DNA of 64,000 nucleotides, from assembly GCF_000173075.1 (NCBI RefSeq), contig NZ_ABVL01000002.1:248001-312000 (forward strand), read 5' to 3'. Source of the stretch: Chthoniobacter flavus Ellin428 (GTDB lineage: Bacteria; Verrucomicrobiota; Verrucomicrobiia; Chthoniobacterales; Chthoniobacteraceae). A model generated the notes under the pieces. That model saw nothing but the letters and a program-made list of their open reading frames with translations. It was not told where the DNA came from and did no database searches. Positions 9,151 through 18,313 of the stretch are shown one piece after another (position 1 is the stretch's first letter; each line of letters begins with the position of its first letter). The translations under genes and the position numbers were made by a program.

Positions 9151-9891
9151 TTAGGTAAGCGACCGGGACGTCGTGGGTGCCGCCGCGTCTTCGTCCAGGC
9201 TGATCGCACCGAGCGAGGCGAGGATCGATTCGAAAATGATGCGGCCATCGTCACTGCCGAGCCGTCGGTCGCAGGCGCGTTCCGGATGGGGCATGAGGCC
9301 GAAGACATTGCGCCCTTCATTGATGATCCCTGCGATGCTCTCCACGGAGCCGTTCGGGTTCGCCAGGTCAATCGCCGCGCCGTTGTTATTCACATAGCGC
9401 AGCAGGATGCGATTTTGCCGCTCCAGTTGAAGGAGCGTCGCGGCATCCGCCGAGTAGCTCCCCTCCCCGTGGGCGATCGGGATGCGCAGGCGGGCCCCAG
9501 TGCGGCAAAGATGCAGGAAGGGATTCGAGATATCCTCCACACGCACATTCTGGTGCTGGCAGACGAAGTGCAGCGAGCGATTACGAATCAGCGCCCCGGG
9601 AAGCAGGCCCGCTTCGCAGAGAATCTGGAAGCCGTTGCAAATGCCGAGCAACAGATTACCCGCCGCAGCGTACTCCTTCACCGCTTTCATGATCGGCGAA
9701 AAGCGCGCAATGGCCCCGCAGCGCAGGTAATCGCCATAGGAGAATCCCCCGGGGAGGACGACGAGATCGTAGCCGGCCACGGAGGTGTCCTTGTGCCAGA
9801 CGTAGTCGGTTTTGACGCCGAGTTCAGAGAGGGCGAGGACACAGTCCTGGTCGCAGTTGGAGCCGGGGAAGCGGATGACGGCAGCTTTCAA
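9151..9891 (-). CDS. purQ: Phosphoribosylformylglycinamidine synthase subunit PurQ (glutaminase)
   Basis: This 246-residue class I glutamine amidotransferase supplies ammonia to PurL. The oxyanion region is [18 protein letters not shown], the nucleophile Cys sits in [11 protein letters not shown], and the His/Glu pair is in LMPHPERA. The start codon is TTG, which gives the family's expected N-terminus ([14 protein letters not shown]). The C-terminus runs about 15 residues past the usual end and is Ala/Thr-rich. A four-unit heptad repeat lies 10 bases upstream of the start, inside the operon leader. Confidence 0.96.
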   Translation of the reverse strand: MKAAVIRFPGSNCDQDCVLALSELGVKTDYVWHKDTSVAGYDLVVLPGGFSYGDYLRCGAIARFSPIMKAVKEYAAAGNLLLGICNGFQILCEAGLLPGALIRNRSLHFVCQHQNVRVEDISNPFLHLCRTGARLRIPIAHGEGSYSADAATLLQLERQNRILLRYVNNNGAAIDLANPNGSVESIAGIINEGRNVFGLMPHPERACDRRLGSDDGRIIFESILASLGAISLDEDAAAPTTSRSLT

Positions 9892-9900
9892 AATGAAGAA

Positions 9901-9928
9901 GTGGAGAGTTGAGGGTTGAGAGTGGAGA
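9901..9928. repeat. Four-unit heptad array (GTKGAGR)4 before purQ
   Basis: Read on the plus strand this is four consecutive 7-mers: GTGGAGA, GTTGAGG, GTTGAGA, GTGGAGA. It sits 10 bases upstream of the purQ start, in the gap after the Pmp3-like gene, so it is transcribed into the purQ leader as a pyrimidine-rich stretch. Similar four-unit arrays occur at 35183, 35234 and (inverted) 35353. Confidence 0.7.
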
Positions 9929-9972
9929 GCCGTGGCGGATTTGCGAGGAGCCTTGGCCGAAGAAGATGTAGC

Positions 9973-10167
9973 TTACTGTCGAAGATCGTGGGCGATTTTG
10001 CGGATGCGCTGTTCGTTCTTGTAGTCGCTCACCACGAAGAACGCGTGGATCATTCCGCCAATCCAAAAACCGAAAATGGTGAGCAGGATACTGAGGAAAA
10101 AGCTGCCGATGCGCCCAGTGAGCAGCACCGCCAGGGGCGGAAGCAGGACACAGAGGAAAAAGAGCAT
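9973..10167 (-). CDS. Small Pmp3/UPF0057-like membrane protein
   Basis: This protein of about 64 residues has two hydrophobic segments: MLFFLCVLLPPLAVLL, and ILLTIFGFWIGGMIHAFFVV. The PPLAVLL motif and the GFxxGxxHAFxVV motif match the Pmp3/YqaE family of tiny plasma-membrane proteins linked to stress and membrane potential. The tail is basic. The ATG at 10167 follows the purS stop by 16 bases. A TTG at 10215 would overlap purS and add a hydrophilic leader, so it is less likely. It lies inside the purS-purQ-purL operon. Confidence 0.75.
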   Translation of the reverse strand: MLFFLCVLLPPLAVLLTGRIGSFFLSILLTIFGFWIGGMIHAFFVVSDYKNEQRIRKIAHDLRQ

Positions 10168-10183
10168 GGCGGCCCAGTGCGGG

Positions 10184-10417
10184 TTAGCCTTCGACCACCA
10201 GCTTGTAATCCTCAATCACCGGATTGCTGAGCAGATCGCGGCAGACTTCGTGGAGTTGCGCTTCGGTCTGCGAGCCATCGAGCTCGAGTTCAATGAACTT
10301 GCCGACCCGCGCCGCTTTGACCGCCGGCAGGCCGTGATGATGGATGGCATCGCGTACCGCCACACCTTGGGGATCGAGAACACTTTGCTTGGGCAACACG
10401 ATGACTTTGGCTTTCAT
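10184..10417 (-). CDS. purS: Phosphoribosylformylglycinamidine synthase subunit PurS
   Basis: This 77-residue protein is the small third subunit that joins PurQ to PurL. It starts MKAKVIVLPKQSVLDPQG and continues with AVRDAIHHHGL and VGKFIELELDG, the normal PurS pattern, and has the usual length. The ATG at 10417 is preferred because the frame upstream gives a non-homologous leader. No clear Shine-Dalgarno sequence precedes it. It is the first gene of the pur operon. Confidence 0.93.
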   Translation of the reverse strand: MKAKVIVLPKQSVLDPQGVAVRDAIHHHGLPAVKAARVGKFIELELDGSQTEAQLHEVCRDLLSNPVIEDYKLVVEG

Positions 10418-10532
10418 AAATAGGAGGGGCACACTACGGGAGGCCACACGTCCCTGCCAACGGGAAATTTTTCGGATGTATTCCAGAAAATTGCCGGGTG
10501 ACAATCACTGCGCGCTTTGCTTATCGTGCCTT

Positions 10533-11345
10533 ATGTTTTGGAAACTTCGCCCGCTCGCGGGCAGTCTCGCATTCGTCTGTTTATGCGTCTCCGCAGTTGC
10601 CGTCGATGCGACTCCGCTCACCCCCGAAGAAATGGCTGGCGCCGCGCGCACCGATGGGCTCTCGATGCCCATGCCCGGCGAATTCATGGCCTCGCTGAAC
10701 AAGCTGGGCAAGATCGACTGGTCCTCCAAGTTTCGCATTCCCATCGGCACGAATTACACCAGCCGCCCGCAGATGGCGCTGAATCTCGGCGGGTTGATTG
10801 CTGATGGCTACATCGCCATCGAGGCTCAGGATCAGCAGCAGGTGAAGAATATCGGGCGTGACATCCTGACCCTCGCCAAGTCGCTCGGCGTGAGCAAGGA
10901 CGTGCTCGAACGCAGCGGCAGCATCACGGCTTTTGCGGAAAAGAACCAGTGGGACCAGCTCAAGGAAGAGCTCGAGGCCACGCAAAATGAAGTGAAACAA
11001 TCCATGGCCGAAGCCAAGGATCAGGACTTGGTCACCCTCGTTACTGTCGGCGGCTGGCTGCGTGGGATGGAGGTAGTCAGCGGCCAGATCGCGGCCCATT
11101 ATACCCCGACTGGGGGCAAGCTCATCCGCCAACCAGGAGTCGTCACCTTTCTCAACGAGCGCCTCGACAAGCTGCCGGATAAGATCAAGGACGACTCCAG
11201 CGTGAAGTCCGTCCGCAAAAAGATGGGCGATCTGCAACATCTCATCGCCTTCCCGCTCGACAAGGCACCCACGGCCGAGGAGGTGCAGCAGGTGAACAAG
11301 CTCGCCGCGGATACTTTGAAGGATATTTCCAAGAGACAAAAATGA
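10533..11345 (+). CDS. Secreted protein of unknown function
   Basis: This 270-residue protein has an N-terminal signal peptide (MFWKLRPLAGSLAFVCLCVSAVAVDA) and an otherwise soluble, mostly helical body. I do not recognise a domain. The middle contains a charged helical stretch (QLKEELEATQNEVKQSMAEAKDQD), and the C-terminus is Lys-rich. The frame is open upstream to 10344, but the signal peptide fixes the start at 10533. The next gene starts inside its last codons (ATGA overlap at 11342), so the two are translationally coupled. Confidence 0.75.
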   Translation: MFWKLRPLAGSLAFVCLCVSAVAVDATPLTPEEMAGAARTDGLSMPMPGEFMASLNKLGKIDWSSKFRIPIGTNYTSRPQMALNLGGLIADGYIAIEAQDQQQVKNIGRDILTLAKSLGVSKDVLERSGSITAFAEKNQWDQLKEELEATQNEVKQSMAEAKDQDLVTLVTVGGWLRGMEVVSGQIAAHYTPTGGKLIRQPGVVTFLNERLDKLPDKIKDDSSVKSVRKKMGDLQHLIAFPLDKAPTAEEVQQVNKLAADTLKDISKRQK

Positions 11346-11773
11346 AACGCCTGTTCCTGACTCTCCTCTGCGCCTCGCTGACCGCGACCACGGCCTTGTG
11401 CGCAGCCACCGACGGCGAAGTCGCGGCACGCCGCACCGCCCTCGATATCGCCGGCGCGTTTACCAACGACGGCTTCAAGCTTCGCGATGGCTATTGGGCC
11501 GGCAGCTTCGAACCCGGCAAGGCGAAGCTTCTCCAGGTAAATCTTTACGCGGGAAACCAGTATTACTTCACCCTCGGCGCGACTCCCGCCGCCAAAAAGG
11601 TGCGGGTGACTGTCTACGACGAAACGGGCAAGCCCGTCGCCACGGAAGACTATCAGGACACCTCGGTGGCCTCCGTCGGGTTCTCCCCCGATAACAGCGG
11701 CGTCTTTTTCGTGAAAGTAGAAGTGGTCGACGGTGCTGCGTCGGACTACTGTCTCGTCTACAGTTACAAGTAG
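11342..11773 (+). CDS. Small secreted protein, beta-rich, unknown function
   Basis: This 143-residue protein has a signal peptide (about 1-21, ending TALCA). The mature part reads as a beta sandwich (LLQVNLYAGNQYYFTLGA, VRVTVYDETGKPV, GVFFVKVEVVDG), similar in feel to pre-peptidase or carbohydrate-binding C-terminal domains. It overlaps the previous secreted protein gene by four bases, which suggests the two products act together outside the cytoplasm. The specific role cannot be assigned. Confidence 0.7.
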   Translation: MKRLFLTLLCASLTATTALCAATDGEVAARRTALDIAGAFTNDGFKLRDGYWAGSFEPGKAKLLQVNLYAGNQYYFTLGATPAAKKVRVTVYDETGKPVATEDYQDTSVASVGFSPDNSGVFFVKVEVVDGAASDYCLVYSYK

Positions 11774-11776
11774 TAG

Positions 11777-12250
11777 ATGATGTCATCCGGATCCCAACCT
11801 ACGGCGGAGGGCCTCAGCGGCCCCCGCGTCACGCAGTTTTCCATCTTCCTCTCCAACCGCGTCGGCGCCCTGCTCGACGTGGTGAAGGTGCTCAACGAAC
11901 GCAATATCCACGTCCTCGCCATCAGCGTGCAGGACTCGGCGGATACGGCGATCGTGCGCATCGTGGTCAGCGACCCCGAGAGCGTGCAGCAGATTTTCCT
12001 GGAGCACGCCATCCCCTTCTCCATCTGCGACCTCGTCGTGGTGGAGCTCAAGGAAGGCGCCACGGAACTCGGCCGCCTGCTCGCCGCGCTGCTCGCCGCG
12101 GAGTGCAATATCTTCGGCAGCTACGCCCTCATCACACGTCCGCGTGGCCGTCCGGCGCTGGCGCTGCACGTCGAGGACAATGAGTGCGCCGTTTCGGTGC
12201 TCCGCTCGCAGCAGTTCACCATTCTGAGCCAGTCGGATATTTCGCGTTAG
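11777..12250 (+). CDS. Tandem ACT-domain protein
   Basis: This 157-residue protein has two ACT-like units. The first opens with TQFSIFLSNRVGALLDVVKVLNERNIHVLAISVQ, written here in pieces: the strand TQFSIFLSNR, the turn VGALLDVV and the strand HVLAISVQ. The second spans about 85-150 (CNIFGSYALI, PALALHVEDN). ACT domains bind amino acids or other small ligands and regulate enzymes. Here no enzyme domain is attached, so it is a stand-alone ligand-binding regulator. It starts 3 bases after the preceding stop with tandem ATG codons, so the exact start is uncertain by one codon. Confidence 0.8.
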   Translation: MMSSGSQPTAEGLSGPRVTQFSIFLSNRVGALLDVVKVLNERNIHVLAISVQDSADTAIVRIVVSDPESVQQIFLEHAIPFSICDLVVVELKEGATELGRLLAALLAAECNIFGSYALITRPRGRPALALHVEDNECAVSVLRSQQFTILSQSDISR

Positions 12251-12264
12251 GCGGCGTATGGCGC

Positions 12265-12786
12265 ATGAAGCGGTGGTACGTCGTTCTCTGCTTCGGGCTA
12301 CTCTTCCCGGTTCTCCTCTTTTTAAGCCGCAGAATATTTTTCGAAGGTAGCATTCGCGACTTCGCTGCGTCGCATTACGTCCACCATCTCCAAGACGTGG
12401 ACGAAATCGAAATTTGCGCCTTGGGCCGAGAAGCCCCTCCGAACAGCGCCGATCTATTCGAATACGCCGACGCTTACGGTGTGGCAGGCCGCCAGACCGT
12501 CCGCGGAACCACCGCCGCTGAGATTGCATCTCTTTGGCGCAGCCTTCCGACGGGTGAGCATCGGTCCATGTGCCTCGACCCTGCCTATGGCTTACGCTTT
12601 CGGAGCAGAGGCCGCGAGATTCTGAAAACTTCCGTATGCTGGGAATGTGAGGGATTGGTCGTCCCAGCATTCGGAGGTGGTTCGGTCATTTGTGGTTTCG
12701 ACGCTTATTCCGCACCTGCTCAAAAGCTGCTCGAATCATTGCAAAAACAGGTTCCATTGTCCCCTTCTCACCGACCCCACCCCTAA
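12265..12786 (+). CDS. Membrane-anchored protein of unknown function
   Basis: This 173-residue protein has a single N-terminal hydrophobic helix (WYVVLCFGLLFPVLLFLS) and a soluble remainder containing several Cys residues (CALG, SMCLDP, SVCWECEG, VICGF). No known domain is evident. The Cys pairs might bind metal or form disulfides outside the membrane. The ATG at 12265 lies directly before the hydrophobic segment and 14 bases after the ACT-protein stop. Confidence 0.6.
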   Translation: MKRWYVVLCFGLLFPVLLFLSRRIFFEGSIRDFAASHYVHHLQDVDEIEICALGREAPPNSADLFEYADAYGVAGRQTVRGTTAAEIASLWRSLPTGEHRSMCLDPAYGLRFRSRGREILKTSVCWECEGLVVPAFGGGSVICGFDAYSAPAQKLLESLQKQVPLSPSHRPHP

Positions 12787-12856
12787 TCGCTTCCGGTCGA
12801 GGAGCGCGACGAGAGATGAAAGGCGGCCGCGAACTCCAGCCCGAAGAGCCGGCCAA

Positions 12857-13417
12857 TCAATCTTTGAATAGATCGCTAACCAGGAGCACCAAGCCTGGAA
12901 AAATCGGCGATGTCAGAGAGCTGCCGAAACCAATTACGGCTACAGGTTCATTGGGATTTTCCGGGAATCGGTAAATCTCCACGGCACTCGTTTTGGGAGA
13001 AACAACCCACATTTCTTTCACGCCGGATTCCGCATAGACCTCCCGCTTGCGGCCTAAATCCAACTTCGCCGTGCTCGGTAAGAGAACTTCTACCACAAGG
13101 TCGGGGGCGCCTTCAGCCCCCTGATCTGTCAATATCCCCATCCGTTCTCGGCTGACGTAATAGATGTCTGGATTGAGAATCGTATCCTCGGTGAAAATCA
13201 CATCACTGGGGGCCACATAGATTTCACCGAGAAGGGTGCGGTCGAGGTAGGTCTGCAACAGGACAGCAAGACGAAGAATGAGTTTCTGATGGTAGCGACG
13301 CGGACTCGGGGACACATAAAGGTCGCCGTCGAGTAACTGGAAATAAGGCGGCCCTTCCGGCAGCAAAAAAAATTCCGCTGCCGTCATTTTGCAAGCGGTG
13401 GCGCTGCTCGATTGCAC
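12857..13417 (-). CDS. Uma2 family (DUF820) putative restriction-like endonuclease
   Basis: This 186-residue protein matches the Uma2 family, which has a PD-(D/E)xK nuclease fold. Visible features are PDIYYVS, PDLVVEVLLPSTAKLDLGRKREVY and the late strand GVKEMWVV. Uma2 proteins are abundant, often as single genes, in cyanobacteria and PVC bacteria, and their substrates are unknown. A second family member lies at 20096-20656 but is clearly divergent, so the two are not a recent tandem duplication. Confidence 0.85.
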   Translation of the reverse strand: MQSSSATACKMTAAEFFLLPEGPPYFQLLDGDLYVSPSPRRYHQKLILRLAVLLQTYLDRTLLGEIYVAPSDVIFTEDTILNPDIYYVSRERMGILTDQGAEGAPDLVVEVLLPSTAKLDLGRKREVYAESGVKEMWVVSPKTSAVEIYRFPENPNEPVAVIGFGSSLTSPIFPGLVLLVSDLFKD

Positions 13418-13510
13418 AACGACATCCTATGATCGAAAGGAGGCCCTGGCAAGAACCTCAGAGCGCACCGAATGAGATGACACCTACGTCATCCCCTTCC
13501 CTTCTCATGG

Positions 13511-14119
13511 TCAAATGTCTCGGACATCCAAGCCAGCGAGTTGCTGGAGCAGTGCCTCGTGCCGGTCGTAGTGGTAATGGTGCGCATTGAAGCCGAGCGA
13601 ACGCGCGGTTTCGATATTCGGCAGTAGGTCGTCGATGAAGAATGTGCTCGCCGGTTCAATGCCGAGTTGGCGTTGGGCGATCTCGTAAATCTCCCGTCCA
13701 GGCTTCGACGCCTTCGCCTCATAGCTATACGTGCCCGCCGTGAATCGGTGGAAAAACGGATAACGCCGGAAGACGTATTCGCGGTGGATGTCGCTCGTGT
13801 TGCTGAGCAAAAACAATGGGAAACGCCCGTGCAGCTTTTCCACCAGCGCGACCATGGGTTCATTGGCCGTGAAGATATCTTCCCACGCCGCGACAAATTC
13901 TTCCTCCGTGCCGCGATAGCGGAGAACATCGAACGCCCCCCGCAGGAACGCCGCGCGATCCACCTGCCCGTCCTCATAGCCCAGCTTGATCTGGTCGATC
14001 CGGGCCATCACTTCCACCGGGTCATGCACCTCCCCCTGCTGCGCGAGCTTCCGCAGGGCAATGGAAAAGTCGAACTTGAGCAACACGTTACCGATATCGA
14101 AAAGAAAAGCGCGGATCAT
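13511..14119 (-). CDS. HAD superfamily hydrolase (YihX-like phosphatase)
   Basis: This 202-residue cytosolic protein has HAD motif I as FLFDIGNVL, motif II as FLLSNTS, the motif III Lys in ASKPGREIYE and motif IV as FIDDLLPNIETA. A helical cap lies between motifs I and II. GN in place of the usual second Asp of motif I is normal for YihX-type sugar-phosphate phosphatases. The substrate cannot be deduced. It is transcribed towards the Uma2 gene. Confidence 0.88.
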   Translation of the reverse strand: MIRAFLFDIGNVLLKFDFSIALRKLAQQGEVHDPVEVMARIDQIKLGYEDGQVDRAAFLRGAFDVLRYRGTEEEFVAAWEDIFTANEPMVALVEKLHGRFPLFLLSNTSDIHREYVFRRYPFFHRFTAGTYSYEAKASKPGREIYEIAQRQLGIEPASTFFIDDLLPNIETARSLGFNAHHYHYDRHEALLQQLAGLDVRDI

Positions 14120-14316
14120 GGCGGGGGCGTTGTGTCGGGTGTCCGGCTGAGAGTGTCAAGTCGCGAGGCGCAGAACGTAAGGCCACTGTTCGATTGAGAC
14201 GCCGCTGAACTCTCAGGCCGTCGTTAGTCGGCGACACTCAAGCATTAACAAGAATTCACATCTTCACCGACCACGCGCGCCTCGACAACAGGGTAAAAGG
14301 GCGCTAGACGACGCCC

Positions 14317-15630
14317 ATGACTCCCTCCACGAACTCCCCCGAGCCGTCTCCCGTTGTCCATCGCGGCTGGTCGGTTACTTTCGCCGGCCTCGGCATCAAT
14401 CTCGCGCTCGGCGTGCTCTACACGTGGAGCATGTTCAAGGAGGCCATCAAGAGCGAGTTCGTCAACGGCCAATCCGGCTGGAAAGCCGATCAACTCAACG
14501 ATCCCTACGCGCTGTGCTGCCTCGTCTTTGCCTTCGCGATGATCATCGCGGGACGCTGCCAGGACAAGCTCGGGCCCCGTCTCACCGCTTTGATCGGTGG
14601 CTTGCTCGTCGGCGCGGGTATGGTCTGCATTTCGTTCACCAGCAGCTACACCGTATGGTTGCTTGGCTTCGGCCTGCTCGTCGGACTCGGGCTGGGCTTC
14701 GGCTATTCATCAGCCACACCGCCGGCCCTCAAGTGGTTCCCGCCCTCGAAGACAGGAATGATCGCCGGCCTCGTAGTATCCGGATTTGGTCTCGCGCCGG
14801 TGTATCTGGCTCCCCTTTCGAAATACCTGCTCACCCATTACAAACTGCAGGGCTCGATGCTCATCTTCGGTATCGCCTTCACCGTGATTGTCTGCGGACT
14901 GGCGCAATTCCTCGTCAATCCGCCCGCGGGATACTCGGCGGCTCCGGCGAGTGGTGCGGCATCGGCCAACAAGCCGGCCGCTGCCAATGCCTCACCGATG
15001 GATCTGTTCCGCAGCCCGCTATTCTACTTGCTGTGGTTCATCTACTTCATCGGATCGGGTGCCGGTTTGATGGTCATCAGTAGCATCAGCGGCATGGCCA
15101 AGAAGAGCATGGGCGAAATGGCCTTCCTGGCCGTCGCCATCATGGCCGTGGGCAATGCGGGTGGCCGCATCACCGCCGGGACACTCTCCGACAAGATCGG
15201 CCGACGCTGGACGCTCTTCATCGTCCTCGCGTTTCAGGCGGCGCTCATGTTCGCCGCGATCCCCATCACCGCGTCGAAGAGCTCTCCCGCCGCGGTCATC
15301 GTGATTCTGGCCGCGCTCGTCGGCGCCAACTACGGCGCCAACCTTTCCCTCTTTCCGTCGATGACGAAGGATCTCTGGGGCCTGAAGAGCTTCGGCATCA
15401 ATTACGGCATTCTCTTCACCGCTTGGGGCGTGGGTGGGTTTATCCTGAGCCGAGTGCAACAGATGCTCACCGCATCGAGCGCTGGCAGCTATCAGTCGTC
15501 ATTCATCACCGCCGGTGTGCTGCTGCTGATCGGCGGCGGATTGACGTTCCTGATCGGGCCGACGCACCGCACGCACCATGTCACCGCGGCCAGCGAGGTG
15601 CCAGTCGCCGTCGATCCTGCGATGGACTAA
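14317..15630 (+). CDS. Major facilitator transporter, OFA (oxalate/formate antiporter) family
   Basis: This 437-residue protein has about 12 hydrophobic segments. The first begins GWSVTFAGLGINLALGVLYTWSMF, split here as GWSVTFAGLGINLALG plus VLYTWSMF, which is typical of the OFA family with the YTWSMF motif. Other family-like stretches are GLGLGFGYSSATPPALKWFP and the half-repeat loop GRITAGTLSDKIGRRW. A charged Ala/Pro-rich loop separates the two six-helix halves. OFA proteins exchange or take up small carboxylates; the substrate here is not predictable. Confidence 0.88.
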   Translation: MTPSTNSPEPSPVVHRGWSVTFAGLGINLALGVLYTWSMFKEAIKSEFVNGQSGWKADQLNDPYALCCLVFAFAMIIAGRCQDKLGPRLTALIGGLLVGAGMVCISFTSSYTVWLLGFGLLVGLGLGFGYSSATPPALKWFPPSKTGMIAGLVVSGFGLAPVYLAPLSKYLLTHYKLQGSMLIFGIAFTVIVCGLAQFLVNPPAGYSAAPASGAASANKPAAANASPMDLFRSPLFYLLWFIYFIGSGAGLMVISSISGMAKKSMGEMAFLAVAIMAVGNAGGRITAGTLSDKIGRRWTLFIVLAFQAALMFAAIPITASKSSPAAVIVILAALVGANYGANLSLFPSMTKDLWGLKSFGINYGILFTAWGVGGFILSRVQQMLTASSAGSYQSSFITAGVLLLIGGGLTFLIGPTHRTHHVTAASEVPVAVDPAMD

Positions 15631-15721
15631 TCGCGCGCCACGAAGCTGTGTCAGCCGGCTTGTCGCCAAATAACGGCGTCCAGGGTTTCCCTTCGCGCCT
15701 TCATGGTTATATTGCCGCGCT

Positions 15722-16825
15722 GTGTCCGCCATCCGGCATCTTTACTTCCATATCCCGTTTTGTCCGAAGCTGTGTCCGTACTGCTGCTTCTACGTTGAGA
15801 CGGGTACGGAAAACAAAACCACCCGTTTCCTCGATGCTCTGCTCCGTGAAGTAGAAGCAGTCGGCATAAATATGAACTCCGTCCCGAGACGATCTATTTC
15901 GGCGGTGGCACACCCAGTGCGCTAACCCGTGAGCAACTCGAGTATCTGCTCGGTGGCCTGCGTGCCCGATTGGACCTTCGAGAGTTGCGCGAATGGACCT
16001 TTGAAGTGAACCCGGCCACGGTTCGAGCGGACAAAGGCGCGTGTTTTGCGGGAAGCGGGAGTTTCACGGATCAGCCTCGGCGTGCAATCCTGGGACGATG
16101 GTCTCTTGAAAACGCTGGGTCGCGTTCACGATGCCGCGCAGGCGGAGAAGACGTTTGGCCTCCTGCGCGAGGCGGGGTTTTCCAACATCAACATCGACCT
16201 GATGTTTGCCGTGCCCGGCCAGACGCTCGCGCAATGGCAGGCCACCCTCGATCGCACCGTCGCGTTGCGACCGGAACACGTTTCTTCCTATTGCCTCACC
16301 TACGAGGAAGACACCGAATATTTTCGCCAGCTCCAGCTGGGCACCTTCCGGCAGGATGACGAGCGCGACGCCGCCCTGTTCGAGACCACGATCGATACCC
16401 TCACCGGCGCCGGTTTCGATCACTACGAGATTTCCAATTACGCGAAGCCCGGCTTCGAGTCGGCTCACAATTTCGCCTACTGGCGCGGCGCCGATTATCT
16501 CGGGTTTGGGCCGAGCGCATTTTCCACCGTCGGCCTGCAGCGCTGGCAGAATGTGCCGGATTCCGCGGCCTACATGCAGCGTGTGTTCGCGGGAGAAAGT
16601 ACGACCGGTTTTTCGGAAGAGCTCACCCCGGCGATGCGCACTGGGGAGATCGCTGCATTTGCCGTGCGCACGCGCGAAGGCATTGCCACCGATGCGCTTC
16701 ACCGCTGGAGCAAGGAAATGCGGGAGTTCCGCGAACTCGGTTTTCTCGAGCAGCGCGGAGATCGCACCGTACTGACGCGCCGCGGCAAGCTCATGGCGGA
16801 TTCCGTGGCCGAGGCTTTCGTCTAA
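15722..16825 (+). CDS. hemW: HemW-like radical SAM protein, split by two compensating frameshifts
   Basis: The N-terminal piece has the radical SAM cluster CPKLCPYCCFY, beginning at a GTG start. The middle lies in another frame and reads TIYFGGGTPSALTREQLEYL and WTFEVNPATV. From about 16031 the first frame resumes: REAGVSRISLGVQSWDD, LMFAVPGQT, SSYCLTYEEDT, HYEISNYAKPG, AHNFAYWRGADYLGFGPSAF. The first shift lies at about 15865-15885 and behaves like one missing base. The second, near 16031, fits an extra A in GACAAAGG. With both corrected the gene is 367 residues, the usual HemW length. HemW is a heme-binding chaperone-like relative of HemN. The next gene follows after 10 bases. Confidence 0.8.
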
Positions 16826-16835
16826 ATCGCGGCAC

Positions 16836-17909
16836 ATGGAATACGACGTCGCCATCATCGGCGCCGGCCCGGCGGGCTCCACTTGCGCGGCACATTGCGC
16901 ACAAGCCGGTTGGCGCACGCTGGTCATCGAGAAGGCGCGCTTTCCGCGCGACAAGGTTTGCGGCGATTGCGTGAATCCAGCGTGCTGGCCGATCCTGGAT
17001 CGACTCGGCGTCACGGACCGGCTGCATGCCCAACCTCATTCCCGACTCAAGGAAGTCGCCTTTGTCAGTCCGCAAGGGCGGACCCTGCGTCTACCCTTGC
17101 CGGATTCCGACCGTGGAGAAATCGCGATTCCCCGACGACTGTTCGATGCGGTCCTGCTCGACCGCGCTCGTGAACTGGGCGCGGAAGTGCATGAAGACGC
17201 GCCGCTTACTGCTCTCGAGAGCGGCTGGAAATTGCAAACCACCCGCGGCTCATTTTCCGCCCGTTACTTGATTGCCGCGGATGGCCGAAACTCCACGGTC
17301 GCCCGCTTGCTCGGACTTCTACCGGCAGCCGCAAAGGATCGGATCGGGCTGCAGGCGCACCTCCCAATCCCGTCCGGCATGCATGAGCGGGTGGCCATGC
17401 ATTTTCTGCCATTCGGATATTGCGGGATGAACGATATTGGCAACGAACAATTCAACCTCTGCCTGGTCGCTCGACCCGAGCGTTTGGCGGATTTGAAAGC
17501 CTGGGCCGCGGCTCGATTCGACATTGCGCCCGAGACCGCCTGGCGAACGATCACACCGCTCAGCCGCGCTCCGATTGGGACCGTCCACGAACGTCTTCTA
17601 GCCATCGGCGACGCCGCGCGGATCGTCGAACCCTTCACTGGCGAAGGCATCTACTACGCTCTCGCTTCCGGTGAACTGGCGGCCCGCCATTTGCTGGCGA
17701 ATGACCTCCCTGGCTTCGCCGCCGCGCACGCCCGGTTGTATCGCGGCCGGCTTTGGGTCAACGAACTCGCCCGTGCCGCCGTGCTCCGTCCCTGGCTCGC
17801 GACGGGCATCCTGGAATTCGCCCACCTCTTTCCCCGAGCGTTGCAGTTTTTGACGAGCAAGGTCGTGGCGCCCGCCACCTCCGGTGAAGCGTCAGCCTCG
17901 ACCGCTTAG
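16836..17909 (+). CDS. FAD-dependent oxidoreductase (geranylgeranyl reductase-like)
   Basis: This 357-residue flavoprotein has the dinucleotide-binding start YDVAIIGAGPAGSTCA and an early Cys motif, KVCGDCVNPAC. The FAD-contacting segment is LLAIGDAARIVEPFTGEGIYYAL. The pattern fits the geranylgeranyl-reductase / halogenase-like branch of group A flavin monooxygenases and reductases. Likely substrates are polyprenyl or other lipid-like molecules, but that is inference. It is 10 bases after the hemW-like gene. Its stop overlaps that of the convergent kinase gene by four bases. Confidence 0.8.
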   Translation: MEYDVAIIGAGPAGSTCAAHCAQAGWRTLVIEKARFPRDKVCGDCVNPACWPILDRLGVTDRLHAQPHSRLKEVAFVSPQGRTLRLPLPDSDRGEIAIPRRLFDAVLLDRARELGAEVHEDAPLTALESGWKLQTTRGSFSARYLIAADGRNSTVARLLGLLPAAAKDRIGLQAHLPIPSGMHERVAMHFLPFGYCGMNDIGNEQFNLCLVARPERLADLKAWAAARFDIAPETAWRTITPLSRAPIGTVHERLLAIGDAARIVEPFTGEGIYYALASGELAARHLLANDLPGFAAAHARLYRGRLWVNELARAAVLRPWLATGILEFAHLFPRALQFLTSKVVAPATSGEASASTA

Positions 17910-18301
17910 CGCTGCACCAGCGCCAAAAGGTGCGGCCCAAAAACGAGCAGGCCGATCACCGCTGCCGTGAGCGCCGAGAGTAACACTGCCCCCGCTGCTA
18001 CATCCTTGGCCTTTTCGGCAAGCGGATGCAGCTCCGGCGAGGCCAGGTCCACCACGAATTCAATCGCGGTATTGAGTCCCTCCACGGAGAAGACGAGGCC
18101 AATCGCCGCAACGACCGCACACCATTCGCCCCGGGTAATGCCCAGGACAAATCCGGCGACGATCGCGCATCCGGCAGCGACCGCATGAATGCGGGCATTC
18201 GCCTGCGTGCGCAAGAGAACGACGACACCCCGCCGGGCCCATCCAAAACTCCGGCACAAGCGCCGCCACGCGGATCCGTTCGCAGGCGGGGGCGTATTCA
18301 T
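17906..18301 (-). CDS. dgkA: Diacylglycerol/undecaprenol kinase (DgkA family)
   Basis: This 131-residue membrane protein has three hydrophobic helices and the family motif VEGLNTAIEFVVDL followed by AEKAKDVAAGAVLL, which together form the catalytic and ATP-binding face. A basic N-terminal extension (about 1-30) precedes the usual core. Gram-positive-type members phosphorylate undecaprenol and proteobacterial members phosphorylate diacylglycerol; the sequence alone does not decide which applies. It acts in the inner membrane. A small lipoprotein gene lies 12 bases upstream. Confidence 0.88.
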   Translation of the reverse strand: MNTPPPANGSAWRRLCRSFGWARRGVVVLLRTQANARIHAVAAGCAIVAGFVLGITRGEWCAVVAAIGLVFSVEGLNTAIEFVVDLASPELHPLAEKAKDVAAGAVLLSALTAAVIGLLVFGPHLLALVQR

Positions 18302-18313
18302 AGCCGGGATCGG

